64,000 nt of DNA from Butyriboletus loyo. Taxonomy: Eukaryota; Basidiomycota; Agaricomycetes; Boletales; Boletaceae. A program made the translations under genes and the position numbers. The notes below the pieces were generated by a model. That model saw nothing but the letters and a program-made list of their open reading frames with translations, had not been told where the DNA came from and searched no databases. This document shows, piece after piece, positions 9,549 through 23,680 of this stretch; positions within the stretch are counted from its first letter, which is position 1; the number at the start of each line of letters is the position of its first letter. The stretch is from assembly GCA_038093515.1 (NCBI GenBank), contig JBBPSI010000109.1, forward strand, positions 1 through 64,000, in the 5' to 3' direction.

Positions 9549-9632
9549 TCCGACCTGCCTGGCTCGAACAGGCGACCTCAAGATAACGTTTTCCTTTACA
9601 GTCTCGCGCTCTTCCAACTGAGCTAAGGTCGG
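9549..9632 (-). tRNA. tRNA-Tyr (anticodon GTA) with an 11-nt intron
   Basis: The minus strand folds as a full tRNA: acceptor CCGACCT pairs with AGGTCGG plus discriminator A; D-arm core TAGCTCAGTTGG with a GCTC/GAGC stem; anticodon stem CGAGA/TCTTG around loop CTGTAA; T-arm GCCTG-TTCGAGC-CAGGC. The stem and loop close only if 11 nt (AGGAAAACGTT) after position 37 are removed, the usual place of tRNA-Tyr introns. Mature length would be 73 nt before CCA addition. All stems pair without mismatch (one G-T), so it looks functional. Confidence 0.93.
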
Positions 9633-9715
9633 TGTTTCCATCCGTGCAAATAATAATATTCGGGCTTAAAACTTCCAACCTTGCCCTAATCGTGGGGTGC
9701 CAAGCCCACTCCTGC

Positions 9716-11597
9716 ATGGCTATCACCTTCAGAAGAAACACTCTGACAAGACTTTTTGCCTTTACCCTATTATTGGCAGGGCTCCTTTTTCTATTTTCCT
9801 CGTCCGAGACGACCCCGTCTTCTATCTCCAAGTATCAGGGATACAATGTGATCGAGCGAGTTACTGGGCTTAAGAATCTGAACGTTCAGAAACACAAATC
9901 ACTGCAGCGGAGGTTGGGTAGAGACAGTAGACCCGACATATTCGACGGTCTGATATCTGCTGGTGTCAGTGACTTTTGGGAACGGTTCCAGGTGCCATTG
10001 TGAGCTCAGAGTCCCAAGTATTCACGTTCGAGCGGACATTGACCTCTGGTACAGCATCACCGCCAAGGAGACTAGCCACGGGGATGCTCAAAGCGTGCTC
10101 AGTGCAGTAGAAGGGCTACTTTCGCTGAACGGTTGGGTTGCCGCCTACTGCCCAACCCTGGCCCGCCCTTTTGGACAAAACAGAAACATTGAAGAAGACG
10201 CCTACGACGACCTCGCCAAAGATGATCAACTCTACTACATAGCATTGGCCATACACTCCGCAGACCACTTTCTCGTCGACCAACTCGCCGTGATAGTTCA
10301 ATTAGCGAAGCGTCTTGGCACATCAAATCTGTTCGTCTCAATGTTGGATTATGGCTCCACTGATTCCACACCCACCCTTACGGATCTCTGTGAAGCAGTA
10401 TTGACTATGCTAGGTGTCCCTTTTAGGATCAACCGCGTGCCATCGATGACAGAGGACCCTGCGGCTGCATACTACCCCTCCGAAGAGGCATATATGCGAA
10501 ACCTTGCGTTAGAACCACTACTAGAGCTCCACGAAAATAGACAAATCTCCTTCAACCGCGTAATCTGGCTCAAAGGATTCACTTGCCCCAGCGATATTCT
10601 GGAGACGTTAAGAGTGAGCGTTGCGAACGAAGCCGCAATGGTATGTGGGATGGACTGGGCTGAGTCGGGTGGGCAGTTCATTTTCTCTGATAGGTGAGAT
10701 CAGATGAACAGCTGCGAACACACTGACCTTAGTATTACTCGCTCTTTAGGTGGCGTACTCGAGATATCCGTGGCGATCAATTTCGACAATCCAAGTCTTC
10801 GTCAAAGCCTGATGCTGTACCCCCTCGAGATAAGAATGGAGCTGCTCGATACACTCAACACCTTCCCTTTCAAGTTTTCTGCTGCGAGGCTGGCACGCAT
10901 ATCGTGGATCCTGCTCAATCCTACTACATGGGTTTGGGGTATCGCTATGGCTTGGACTTTCACAATGCGTCCTCCCCAGACACCCCGCCTCAACGCTCCC
11001 CAGATGCACCTTGTCTAGATAGTACTCAAGCATGGTTCTGCAGGGACCTTTGGGTCAGCAAGGCATTGGAGGGTGTTCAAGACGACGAAGGGTCTGACCC
11101 TCCTCCCCTCTACCTGAAACCTAAAACAGGGCTTCAGACCAAGCACCGTCGGCAGATACTTGAGACCCCCGTGGATTCCGATGCCAACGCTGGATCAGAT
11201 TTCGACGCCATGCCAGATTCGGATCTTCCTCTCGAGGAGCTTCCAGCTACCCGATTAACTGTACCAAACGCGGCATACACACCAGCTCGCATCTTGATCA
11301 ACCCACGATGTGTGACAACGTACGCGGGCGTAAGCCACACTCAACTGGCATTAGACCTTTTTGGTACTGGCGACGACAACGGACCGCAGAACAATGCGAC
11401 CAAGAATGTGCTTGACGATTGGGAAGGCGCTCCGGAAAGTTTTGTCTGTCAAGAACAACGGTACGCTTTCTCTTTCATCCCACATATTTGCGTACGGTCA
11501 CAACTTATCCCCAATTTATAGTCAAACTGGCGGCCGAGTCGCCGCGAAAACGCAACGTTTGCTGGGTTTTTCTATCCATGATGATTTAGACCTCTAG
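9716..11597 (+). CDS. GT69-family (CAP59/CMT1-like) glycosyltransferase, type II membrane protein
   Basis: Probably a Golgi mannosyltransferase-like enzyme of the family containing Cryptococcus CAP59 and CMT1, which act in capsule and cell-surface glycan synthesis. The product starts with a basic residue cluster and a hydrophobic anchor (LFAFTLLLAGLLFLF). Then come family blocks: LYYIALAIHSADHFL, LFVSMLDYGSTDST, FNRVIWLKGF, and late FQVFCCEAGTHIVDP and CRDLW followed by ILINPRCVTTYAG. The FCC block appears only after splicing out an intron at about 10695-10749. A last intron at 11460-11520 leads to a short C-terminal exon ending at 11597. The first intron near 9963-10009 is uncertain in phase. 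Acceptor and sugar donor cannot be deduced. Confidence 0.85.
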
Positions 11598-11640
11598 CTA
11601 TAAGCACTAGACAAGCGTAGATAAAAAATAGATTTGATGG

Positions 11641-14600
11641 TCACCATACTCTTCTCTTCTTGCCAAACCCTTTGAATGCTACACCATCGTCCGAGTCATC
11701 ATCCGCGATGATATGACGTCGTTTGCTCTCCCTTGTAGGCAAGTTGGGCACTGTGTCAGTTTCTTCTGTGTTGGACTTGCCTATAATTCCTTGGGGGCCC
11801 TCGACTGGCACAGCATCTTCTTCATCCGAATTCAAAAACAACTTTTCAGCTGCTGCGATCGCCTTCGATTGTGGGGCTTTACGAGTTGCCCTCTTATTTG
11901 TTTTCTCGGCCGGTACATCGGTGTCAGCATCATCTGATTCTAAAACGGTCGGAGCGCGCCTCTTCTGAATGCCTGTGGTTTGGGTAGGAGCCAAAGTCTC
12001 TTGGTCCTTTGCAACACTGTCCTTCCAATAACCTGTTGTGCGATAAGGGAAGCCGTGGATCAAGAGAGCCACTCTGACAAACCTAAGCCCACCCCGTAAT
12101 CATGTTCGGCCCTAGCTACAAGCTCGATGGGAGCACGCGACGATGGGGTTGGTATCTAAGACGTTCAAGAAACAACCACAATAAATGTCAACGACACGTA
12201 CTTTCTTAAACTTCTTGAAATTCGGCCGACCAGCATAGGTACGCGTCGTAGCTGTATCCCCACGATCAGAATTCCGGCGAAAGACCTCCAAGTCAATCAC
12301 CACCATGAAGTTCCCCCGCAAATTCCTCGCCTCAATGTCAAAGTCTCCAAGAATTTCCCATGCCTGTTCTTCTTCCTCACGAATGATGTCTGGTTTTGAG
12401 ATGCGAAGCTTGTTGAATTCTCTGTCAAACTCATTCTCGGTCGTTTTCTTCTTTCCTTTTCTTGATGCAAGCGCGGTCAAGAATGCTGAGTCGGTGTCAA
12501 TCTGATTACTCTGTGCGGGGTTAGACTTGGTTCTCTTTGCTGGTGCTCCACCACTCTTTCCAGATCCCTGCGTAGCATCTACATGGGACTCTTGAGCTTC
12601 TTGCAGTAAAGGGGACTTCCGATGAGGGCGAAGTAATGCAGGTACGACAGGCCCGGATGGCGAATGACCACTCTCCTCTTGTTCCTCGGCCACTACATCA
12701 AGTATTCGAGGGTGAACAGTTGTTTGGGAATGCAGTGGTTGCGAGTCATTTTGGGTAATGCTCTCGCCATTCTGAGTAAAACCAACAGAATCCCCCATCA
12801 CGATGTCATATGCATCTCGAAGTCTATGTGGATCGACGGTCATCTTGTCCGGATCACTTGCGTCGAAAAGTGCTTTGAACTTCTTTAGCGGCGGTTCTTT
12901 GTTCTCCTCGATTTCGGCAACGGGCTCTTCGACTGAAGGTGCCGGAACAGGTGTTCGTCGTTTCAGCCTAGTCGACCGTGTCATTACAGGAAGCTAACGT
13001 AACGTTCAAAATTCAAATATTTTGGTGGACGGGCTGGACGTACTGGAGGAAGAGTGTATCCTAGGTTTTCCGCCTGGGTCTCATCCTTGACGTTTGACAC
13101 GACAGGTTCTTCTGCGCGACTCGTTGTCGACAGGGGCTTGGTACGACGAATAAGGGTCTGAAAGGGGTCAGATCCGACGACTAGTAAGGGAGGTAATATA
13201 TTCCTATACCTTGCTGGGAGGAGGAGGAATAGGCAAACCAAAAAGCACTGGCGGGGGTGAAGGTGAGGGAGATTTACGATGAACATTATCATTATTTGGC
13301 TCTGTGAGAGCTTTCTCCGGTGTGGCAGGCAGCGACGGTTCATTTGGATGGGTATTTGGGACAAAGTCTGGGAGAGGGGAGCCATTCTCAGCTGAAGTAC
13401 CTACTGTGGGAGTGAGAAAAAACCGACAAGGCAAAGAGCAAAACCACCTTGGCTCGAAGGCCCTTCATCAATTAGTGAGGCGTCAGTATTAATCACGGCA
13501 TTCATCAACGTGTCCACATTGATGAGCGGCAACGAGAGACTGTATTCCGAGGCTGAGTACCCCTAGCATGATGATGCAGAACAATGCATCTACCTTTGGG
13601 CCTCGGTAATCATTTTCCGCCACTTGTCCTCACCAACGGTAGTCTGCACTACGTGTTCGCGGCCAACGATGGCGACTTTCAAACCAACCTCGTCCACTTT
13701 CCTTTTTGCCTTGGCCAGCATCTGTCGCCACTTTGCTTCCCCGTGAGTCAGAGGGAAACATTCATACTCCCCGTCACCACGAATGATCAACTCCCTTGTA
13801 TCCGTGTCAACTTGTCCTTCCGCATCGCACAGTAAAACGAATCGATATCCCTTTAAGAGATGAAGCCTCGCCTCGCTTGGCTCCCAGAACTTGAAAGACT
13901 TGAACGAAGACGCCAGCGAAGGAGAGAAGATTGGTCTGTATTTACTCTCCAGTGGAGGGGTGAATGACTGTTCCAAAGGTGTCAACTTGAAAGGATGACT
14001 ATCGTCAGGTGTTGTTCCCAAACGGATGAGTTCTTGCAGCCATTCTACTTTCACGAACTGAGTAGCCGATAGCAAGGATGTAGCCAATGGAACGGTGAGT
14101 TCATATTTGGAAGTGAGATGGTGTGTCGCAAGCGAACTTGGAGAGGTTATTAGACTTATGCCTGAAGCCACCCTTAAAACTCTAGAGCACCTGATGTGAT
14201 GTAGAACACTCGCCTAATGCGGCACAATCTTCACTTGATATGGATGGCATAGACCGCGCGGGCGGAAGAAAACATGCGATACGTCGCCAGTGTACTCTAC
14301 CATGTCGGTAAGAGACAGAGAACGCTGCTCGTGGAAACAAGACCCACTCGATGAATATGCCTACCACTATATGGATCTTATCCCCAGACTTGAGTTCGTA
14401 TGAAGAGGAGGGATTCACGATGATGGCGTGACCGTCCCGGTCAATCGACATTGGTTTTTCCTTTGCATTGTATACCTCTAACGTCGGGACAAATGATGGA
14501 TTGGGCTGGAGTACATGCACAGTTATCCCGGTGTTCACTTCATTGGTACCTTGACACGCACTACGTCGTCTTGTGAACAAGGGCCCACCGTGAACTCACA

Positions 14601-14800
14601 GTGGTCGCGAGATATCTTCTTGTTGTTCACCAACAGCGGTCTGTCTTTACGACCGAGGGGCATCTTGCGACCAGTCTTGAGCAACTTGGTTTCTGGGGAC
14701 GAAAACATGGACGGAAGCGACGGATGCACCATCGAATGAACTCACTGGTGGTGAAGACATCTTTACCCTCGGGGTCGAAAGGCCCTGATAGTACCCACAT
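11641..14800 (-). CDS. NBS1: Nibrin/NBS1, MRE11-RAD50-NBS1 complex subunit
   Basis: Regulatory subunit of the nuclear double-strand-break repair complex. The start is the ATG at 14800, giving MWVLSGPFDPEG, as in nibrin N-termini. Splicing a 55-nt intron leads to the FHA core (GRKDRPLLVNNKKISRDHC). BRCT-like sequence follows (about 14260-13600; FVKVEWLQELIRLG). After a long Ser/Glu/Lys-rich linker, the MRE11-binding motif NFKKFKKV lies near 12200. The last exon is acidic and ends DDDSDDGVAFKGFGKKRRVW, which resembles the acidic-plus-FxF tail that binds ATM/Tel1 in other nibrins (inferred). It ends tail-to-tail 43 bp from the glycosyltransferase. All expected parts are present, so it is probably functional. 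Confidence 0.88.
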
Positions 14801-15057
14801 TGGCGAACAAACGAAACAGCTAAATTATCAGATTCGGTGAACGCGTCAGTGATATGAGAAAGGCGCTGAGGCTCAAGCGACGCGCTGAAGGTATGCACGT
14901 GACAGTTATTTCTGACTAAGCCTACCAGCCCCTAATCATGAGAAACTACGAAGTTATCGAATACTTAGTGCCAAATACTTTACAGAACAGTAGATACGTT
15001 GCTATCAAAAAAGGTCCATTGCATAACGAGAGAGCCCCAAATGCAACAACGCCTGGA
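14801..15057. promoter_or_regulatory. NBS1 upstream region / demethylase downstream region
   Basis: 257 bp between the NBS1 start and the demethylase stop, both on the minus strand. No clear TATA element. It must hold the 3' end signals of one gene and the promoter of the other. Confidence 0.35.
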
Positions 15058-18828
<3,771 letters not shown>

Positions 18829-20108
18829 ATGTCCCCAGTACCACATCTCATGACCATGGCCGACCTCACTGGCCCGCAAATTTTGCGTGTGGTCAGCCAT
18901 GCACACGCTCTCAAACAGACATCTCTCCCCTGGCTTGCCCCACAGTCCCGGAACCAGAAAAATGCGCGTCTGCGTATGCCCCCACAGTCGCTATTTAACA
19001 AATCTATCGCCCTCATCTTCTCCAAGCGCAGCACCCGCACACGCGTCTCCGCAGAGACAGCCGCCGTTCTGCTTGGGGGCCGCGCCCTCTTCCTTGGTCG
19101 CGAGGACATCCAACTCGGCGTGAACGAGTCCCCTCGGGACACGGCCCGTGTTCTCGGTGGTATGTGTCAGGGCATCTTTGCCCGCGTTGGTGGCCACGAA
19201 GAAATCGAGGTAAGCTCCATCAATTCGCGTTCGTTCCACCCGTACAAATATCCCCCCCCAGGAACTTGCAAAATATTCACCCGTCCCCGTTCTCAACGCC
19301 CTTTCTTCCCTCTGGCACCCCACTCAAATTCTTGCTGACGTCCTCACCCTACATGAGCACGCTCACCTGTTCGATCCAACGCAAATCCCCGCTCCTGGCC
19401 AAAATAAGCCTCTCCCTTCCCTCCCGCCATTGACAGTGACCTACGTCGGTGACTCGGCCAATGTCCTCCACGATATGCTTGTCACATACCCGCGTCTTGG
19501 GCACAAGCTCCGCATCGCATCTCCACCTCAACTCGCATACCAATGTCCGAAAGCCGTGTGGGATCGTGTCACGGAGTTAGGGTGCGACAAAGATATCTGG
19601 TGGGGGAGCGACCCTCGCGAAGCCGTGAAGGGCGCTGATGTTGTCGTGACTGACACTTGGTGAGAAACAAACATACCCACACTATCGCATCGCGTGAATC
19701 ATCAATCGTTGCGTCTACAGGATATCCATGGGACAAGAAGCGGAAAAAGAGCAACGTCTCAAAGACTTTGCTGGCTATCAGGTCACAGAAGCGCTTTGTC
19801 GGGAAGGTGGCGCCAACCCCAATTGGAAGTTCCTCCATTGCCTCCCACGGAAAAAGGACGAAGTCGACGATGAGGTGTGTTCCATTCAATATCGTATTCT
19901 CTCAAGACCCAATGTGCTCTAGGTGTTTTATGGCCCACGATCTTTAGTCTTCCCCGGGTCCGACAACCGAAAATGGACCATCATGGCCGCGTTTGAGTAT
20001 GTCTTTCGATATACCTCGGGTCCACCTCTGATTCTCATCCATTGCAGTCTCCTGTTTGGTAAATGGGATCTCACGGGCGAGCATTCAGTAGACAGAGCAG
20101 CTCACTGA
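18829..20108 (+). CDS. ARG3: Ornithine carbamoyltransferase
   Basis: Converts carbamoyl phosphate and ornithine to citrulline in arginine synthesis. The carbamoyl-phosphate site is in [10 protein letters not shown] (about residue 65), followed by [15 protein letters not shown] and [13 protein letters not shown]. The second domain shows [14 protein letters not shown] and the ornithine-binding HCLPRK. The end reads [19 protein letters not shown], then after an intron GKWDLTGEH. Introns lie at about 19210-19262, 19662-19720, 19876-19924 and 19999-20046. The first ATG is at 18829, with an in-frame stop just upstream. The first residues ([13 protein letters not shown]) do not look like a mitochondrial presequence, although most filamentous fungal enzymes are mitochondrial; an unseen 5' exon is possible. 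Confidence 0.92.
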
Positions 20109-20300
20109 AAGGGCGTATACCTACAAAGAATCTTGGGGGCATTCTTGCTCTTTTGAAAAGTCTTTATGTACTCATGATGTCTGTACGATACGTGTGAATA
20201 GCAGCGGTGCCAAAACCCAGTACATATTTTGCACAGCCACCACTTCCGAGCTTTGTTTAGCTCCTCAGCTGCAACCAGCAAAGTCACTCAACTAGACAAG

Positions 20301-21926
20301 ATGGCATCACAAGCTGCTACTGCTGTGATCATCGACTCGGTAGTAATGAAAATCTTGCATGCGCACAGCTTCGCTCGAACTTCCGCCCAAGCAATGTCTG
20401 TTCTCTCCAACTTGTTGACCAGATATCTAGTGCTCCTTGCATCCGCATGTGGTCAATTCTCCGAGCTCGCGGGGCGATCGAGATTGTCTGTCCACGACTT
20501 GGGTGCTTGTATTGAAGAGCTTGGGACCAATTTGGACGAGTTGAGTGAATACTGCAACACGGAAGGGATTGAACTGTCTAGGTATGGATCTAGCAGTGCC
20601 AAAAGGCTCGACGACCTCGCAGATTCCAGAGGTATGATCCATTTGGTCCATTTCACGTTTATCGACATGTTCTGCTCTGTAGGTTACCTTGCAGAAGGAC
20701 TCGTTTCCGAGGATCACCCCATCCCTCTTAATTACGCGCCACTCCTTGAGGATATTCCAGTCGTCGACGGGGTCGCAGAGGACGGTGAAGAGTCCGACGA
20801 GGAATTGAGCGATGCTGGCGGATCGTCGCCAGCCGAAGTTGTCGACTGGTTTTCAGAACCCTTGTCATATCGTGAACATCCTATAGCACCCATCACGCCA
20901 GATTTTCTACCACCGTTCCCAGATGCCTCCCAGCCACTCTCCCCCTCACCTACACCTGCCCCCCATGCAGTCAAGATGGAAAGACCCCCGTCGCCACTCC
21001 CACAACACATTACATCGATTACCGCCGGAGACTACCTCATCCAGGTACCATACTCAGAGTCCGTCCTCGCTAACACGCCATCGTGGCATCTGCCATCTCA
21101 AGCATCTGTAACACGGACGTCCAAGCCCCAACCCCCGCGGTTCACCACCCCGTCGACCCAACAAGCTCTTTTGGCTGCCTACCACCATATACTCACCCAT
21201 CCCGTCTCTCAGCCAGGGCCACTTAACCCCGCAAAACACAAGGTGGCAATGGCACTTCTTTCTCAAGTTCAACACAATACTCGATGGGATACGCCGTCGA
21301 CACTGTACGCAAATGTCGTACCGTGTCCTCCTCGCATCGCACCCATCGCACCATCCTATCCCATTGCTAATAGTGCATTGGAAGTTCGTTCAGGAAAGGA
21401 CATCGACAAGGACTCGGACAAAAGACCAATGCTTCCGCTTGCGCCCCCTCGACCCGTCTTTTCCAATGACAAACCAGTGTTCCTTGCCTCGCAGCAATCC
21501 TCCAGGCTCCCTGAGCTTTCTCGTCAAGTTCTCCCTGTATGCTTACTTGCTTTCAAACAACTGGTTTGCTAAGATTGATATATATAGGGACCCGTATTGT
21601 CGCGTACATCACGCCTCACTCATCCCCCGGTTCTGCAACGAGGATCGCAGAAGCTTTACTACGGTTCAGGTATCCCGGCACCGTGGAATTCCTCGCTGAC
21701 CATGTCCGCAACGCAAGGAGGAAAAGGGGGAGAAGACGGAGGTGCAACCAATGGGCAAGACGCTTCGTCGTTCACGCTTCCAGATGCACAGATGTTTGCT
21801 ACGTGGGATTATGAGACCAAGCACTACCAGGAACCTTTGGGAGCAGGTCGAAAGGGCAGGACGGTGTCTGCGACGCCGATAATCTCATTGTCGTCGCTCG
21901 GTAGACCTTCCAAAGTAGGCACTTGA
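20301..21926 (+). CDS. Histone-fold (bromodomain-associated) protein, TAF3/TAF8-like
   Basis: Probable TFIID subunit. The N-terminal 95 residues from the ATG at 20301 form a BTP-type histone fold: LSNLLTRYLVLLASACGQF, then AGRSRLSVHDLGACIEELG and LDELSEYC. An intron near 20632-20682 restores RG-YLAEGLV. An acidic stretch (GEESDEELSD) and a Pro-rich region with ITPDFLPPFPDAS follow; such an FLPPFP element is frequent in this family. The rest is low in complexity and ends at 21926 after an intron at 21538-21588. I cannot choose firmly between TAF3 and TAF8; the ELG..LDEL spacing favours TAF3. A longer frame opening at 20229 was not used because it adds no family sequence. Confidence 0.68.
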
Positions 21927-22170
21927 CTGGCTTGACGTTTGACGTTTGCATTCTATCGGAGTGTATCTAAACAGTACAATGTGTGGATAGTTTTTCTGAG
22001 AAAAGAGTGCATCCCTTCAACAAGATGTTGGAAGAGAAAAGGCTGCCAGCTGCGATTCGCAATACCCTATATATCCCCTTCCAGGTCGTTCCTGACGCCG
22101 CCCTTTGACCAGCGTCAATGGGCGGCGCATGCTTGTTGAAACATACTGAACCCTGGACGAAACTTTTCTC

Positions 22171-23337
22171 ATGTCTTGGACTACTCTACCCATCCTTCCT
22201 TTCCTCCTCGCTTTATGGCTAAGCATAAATGGAGCCAAATCGCGCAAGCTATCTCCCTCTGGTGCTGCAACAGCGTTCGTCGTCGGCTTCGTAGTGATGT
22301 CGACGCACGTACGTGCAATAGGCATATCCCTCGTGGTATTCTACTTGGTAGGATCCAGGGCGACCAAGCGTAAGTCATCGCACGCAACTCCACCTTACCG
22401 ATGGCCTGACGAGCACGCGAAGAGGGCAAGCAGCGCAAAGCTCAGCTCGAAGCAGCGTACCATGGTTCTGGTTACCGTTCTGGATGGCAGGTTCTTTCCA
22501 ACAGCGTCGCGGCTTTCGTCGTGTGTGTGATTTGGAGCTTGAAGTTTACCCCGGACGCGCTCCCCTGGTCCTTCCTCGCGCGAGCTATTCATGTACCTCG
22601 TGGCCCTGACCTGTACCACAGCGACAGCTGGTGTCCTGTCTCGCCTGCTGTAGCTGATGGCCTTACTCGTGCCCTCGTGTTTGTGACTTTGGGGTGCGTC
22701 TCTCATTGCATGCGTGATTTACATACCTCACGTCTTCTCAAGCCAATTCGCTTGTTGTCTCGGGGACACCCTTGCCTCGGAATTGGGCATCCTTTCGAGC
22801 TCCCCACCTATCCTGATTACGACCTTCAAGTCGGTACCCGCAGGGACCAATGGTGCGATCTCTATCGGAGGTACGATCGCGTCAGGCGTAGGCGGATGCA
22901 TTGTTGGGCTTGCACAATTTGTGAGCCTGGTTGTAGAGAACAGTGCTTGCAGGGCCGAGTGGACGAGTTTGCTCCCCACGCTGATTGGGTGGGGCGTGGT
23001 CGCGGGAATCCTTGGGTCTATGGTGTGTATTTATTCTTTTCCCGCTACCACGACCATCATACGATCATTGGACATCGCCTAGCTCGATTCCTTCCTAGGA
23101 GCAACCGTACAACGTACACGCTATTCTACGGACAAGAAATGGGTTCTCCAGGACGAATCAGTACCCGACAAGAATGAGTCCATCAAGGTCATCAGTGGAA
23201 TAAACATATTGACCAATAACCAGGTTCGTGTGTCCTTCCCTTCGCTTGTCGTTTCGTATTGACAACATAACGTGTGTGTCAAAGGTCAATTTGTTGTCAT
23301 CAGTGGTTACGGGACTCGTCGTCGCGGCGCTTGCCTA
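22171..23337 (+). CDS. DUF92/TMEM19 family integral membrane protein
   Basis: A multi-pass membrane protein of the family that includes human TMEM19 and plant VTE6 (phytyl-phosphate kinase). It starts MSWTTLPILPFLLALWLSIN and has the family segments KLSPSGAATAFVVGFV, CCLGDTLASELGILS, GTNGAISIGGTIAS, LLPTLIGWGVVAGILGSM and, at the end, NLLSSVVTGLVVAALA before the stop at 23335-23337. The GDT-SE and GTNG-IS blocks are the most conserved parts. About five short introns are needed (for example 22372-22425, 22695-22750 and 23221-23284). Substrate in fungi is unknown. The organelle cannot be read from the sequence. Confidence 0.82.
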
Positions 23338-23680
23338 GGGGTCGTCGTTCCAAAGCGAGGACGAACCCCGACTCTCGTCAAGACAGCATTTTGGAAGATG
23401 CCCCATTGGAGCTGGGTCGAATGGGACATGCTTCTTGTGTTCTCGAACGTGATGTACGACTCGCTCAATAGAAATTTTTCATCCGAGTCCTGCGCGGGTT
23501 TCCGCTGGCAGAATACGCTTAGTTACCGCATTAAGGGATGATTGGAGATCTTGCTCACGTGAGCCTGACCTGTAAGTAGGTATGAGGCCAAACTCAACTC
23601 AACTCAACTCTTGCCCCGCTTGTTCGCCCGCTCCGCCTTATTTTCCGTTTGTCACTTACCCTCACAGCGAACATCTGATC
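23338..23680. promoter_or_regulatory. Glycogen synthase upstream region
   Basis: 343 bp after the DUF92 stop. Contains four tandem copies of AACTC (23590-23610) about 70 bp before the start codon, and a pyrimidine-rich leader. The 23272-23541 frame runs from the end of the DUF92 gene and is not supported as a gene. Confidence 0.35.

Noticed and set aside
9403..9831. 142-codon minus-strand frame covering the tRNA
   Set aside because: Its middle part (LSSVGRARDC) is just the translated tRNA-Tyr sequence, a common artefact.
13584..13835. Plus-strand frame with protein-like composition
   Set aside because: Antisense to the BRCT region of NBS1, which has clear family motifs on the minus strand.
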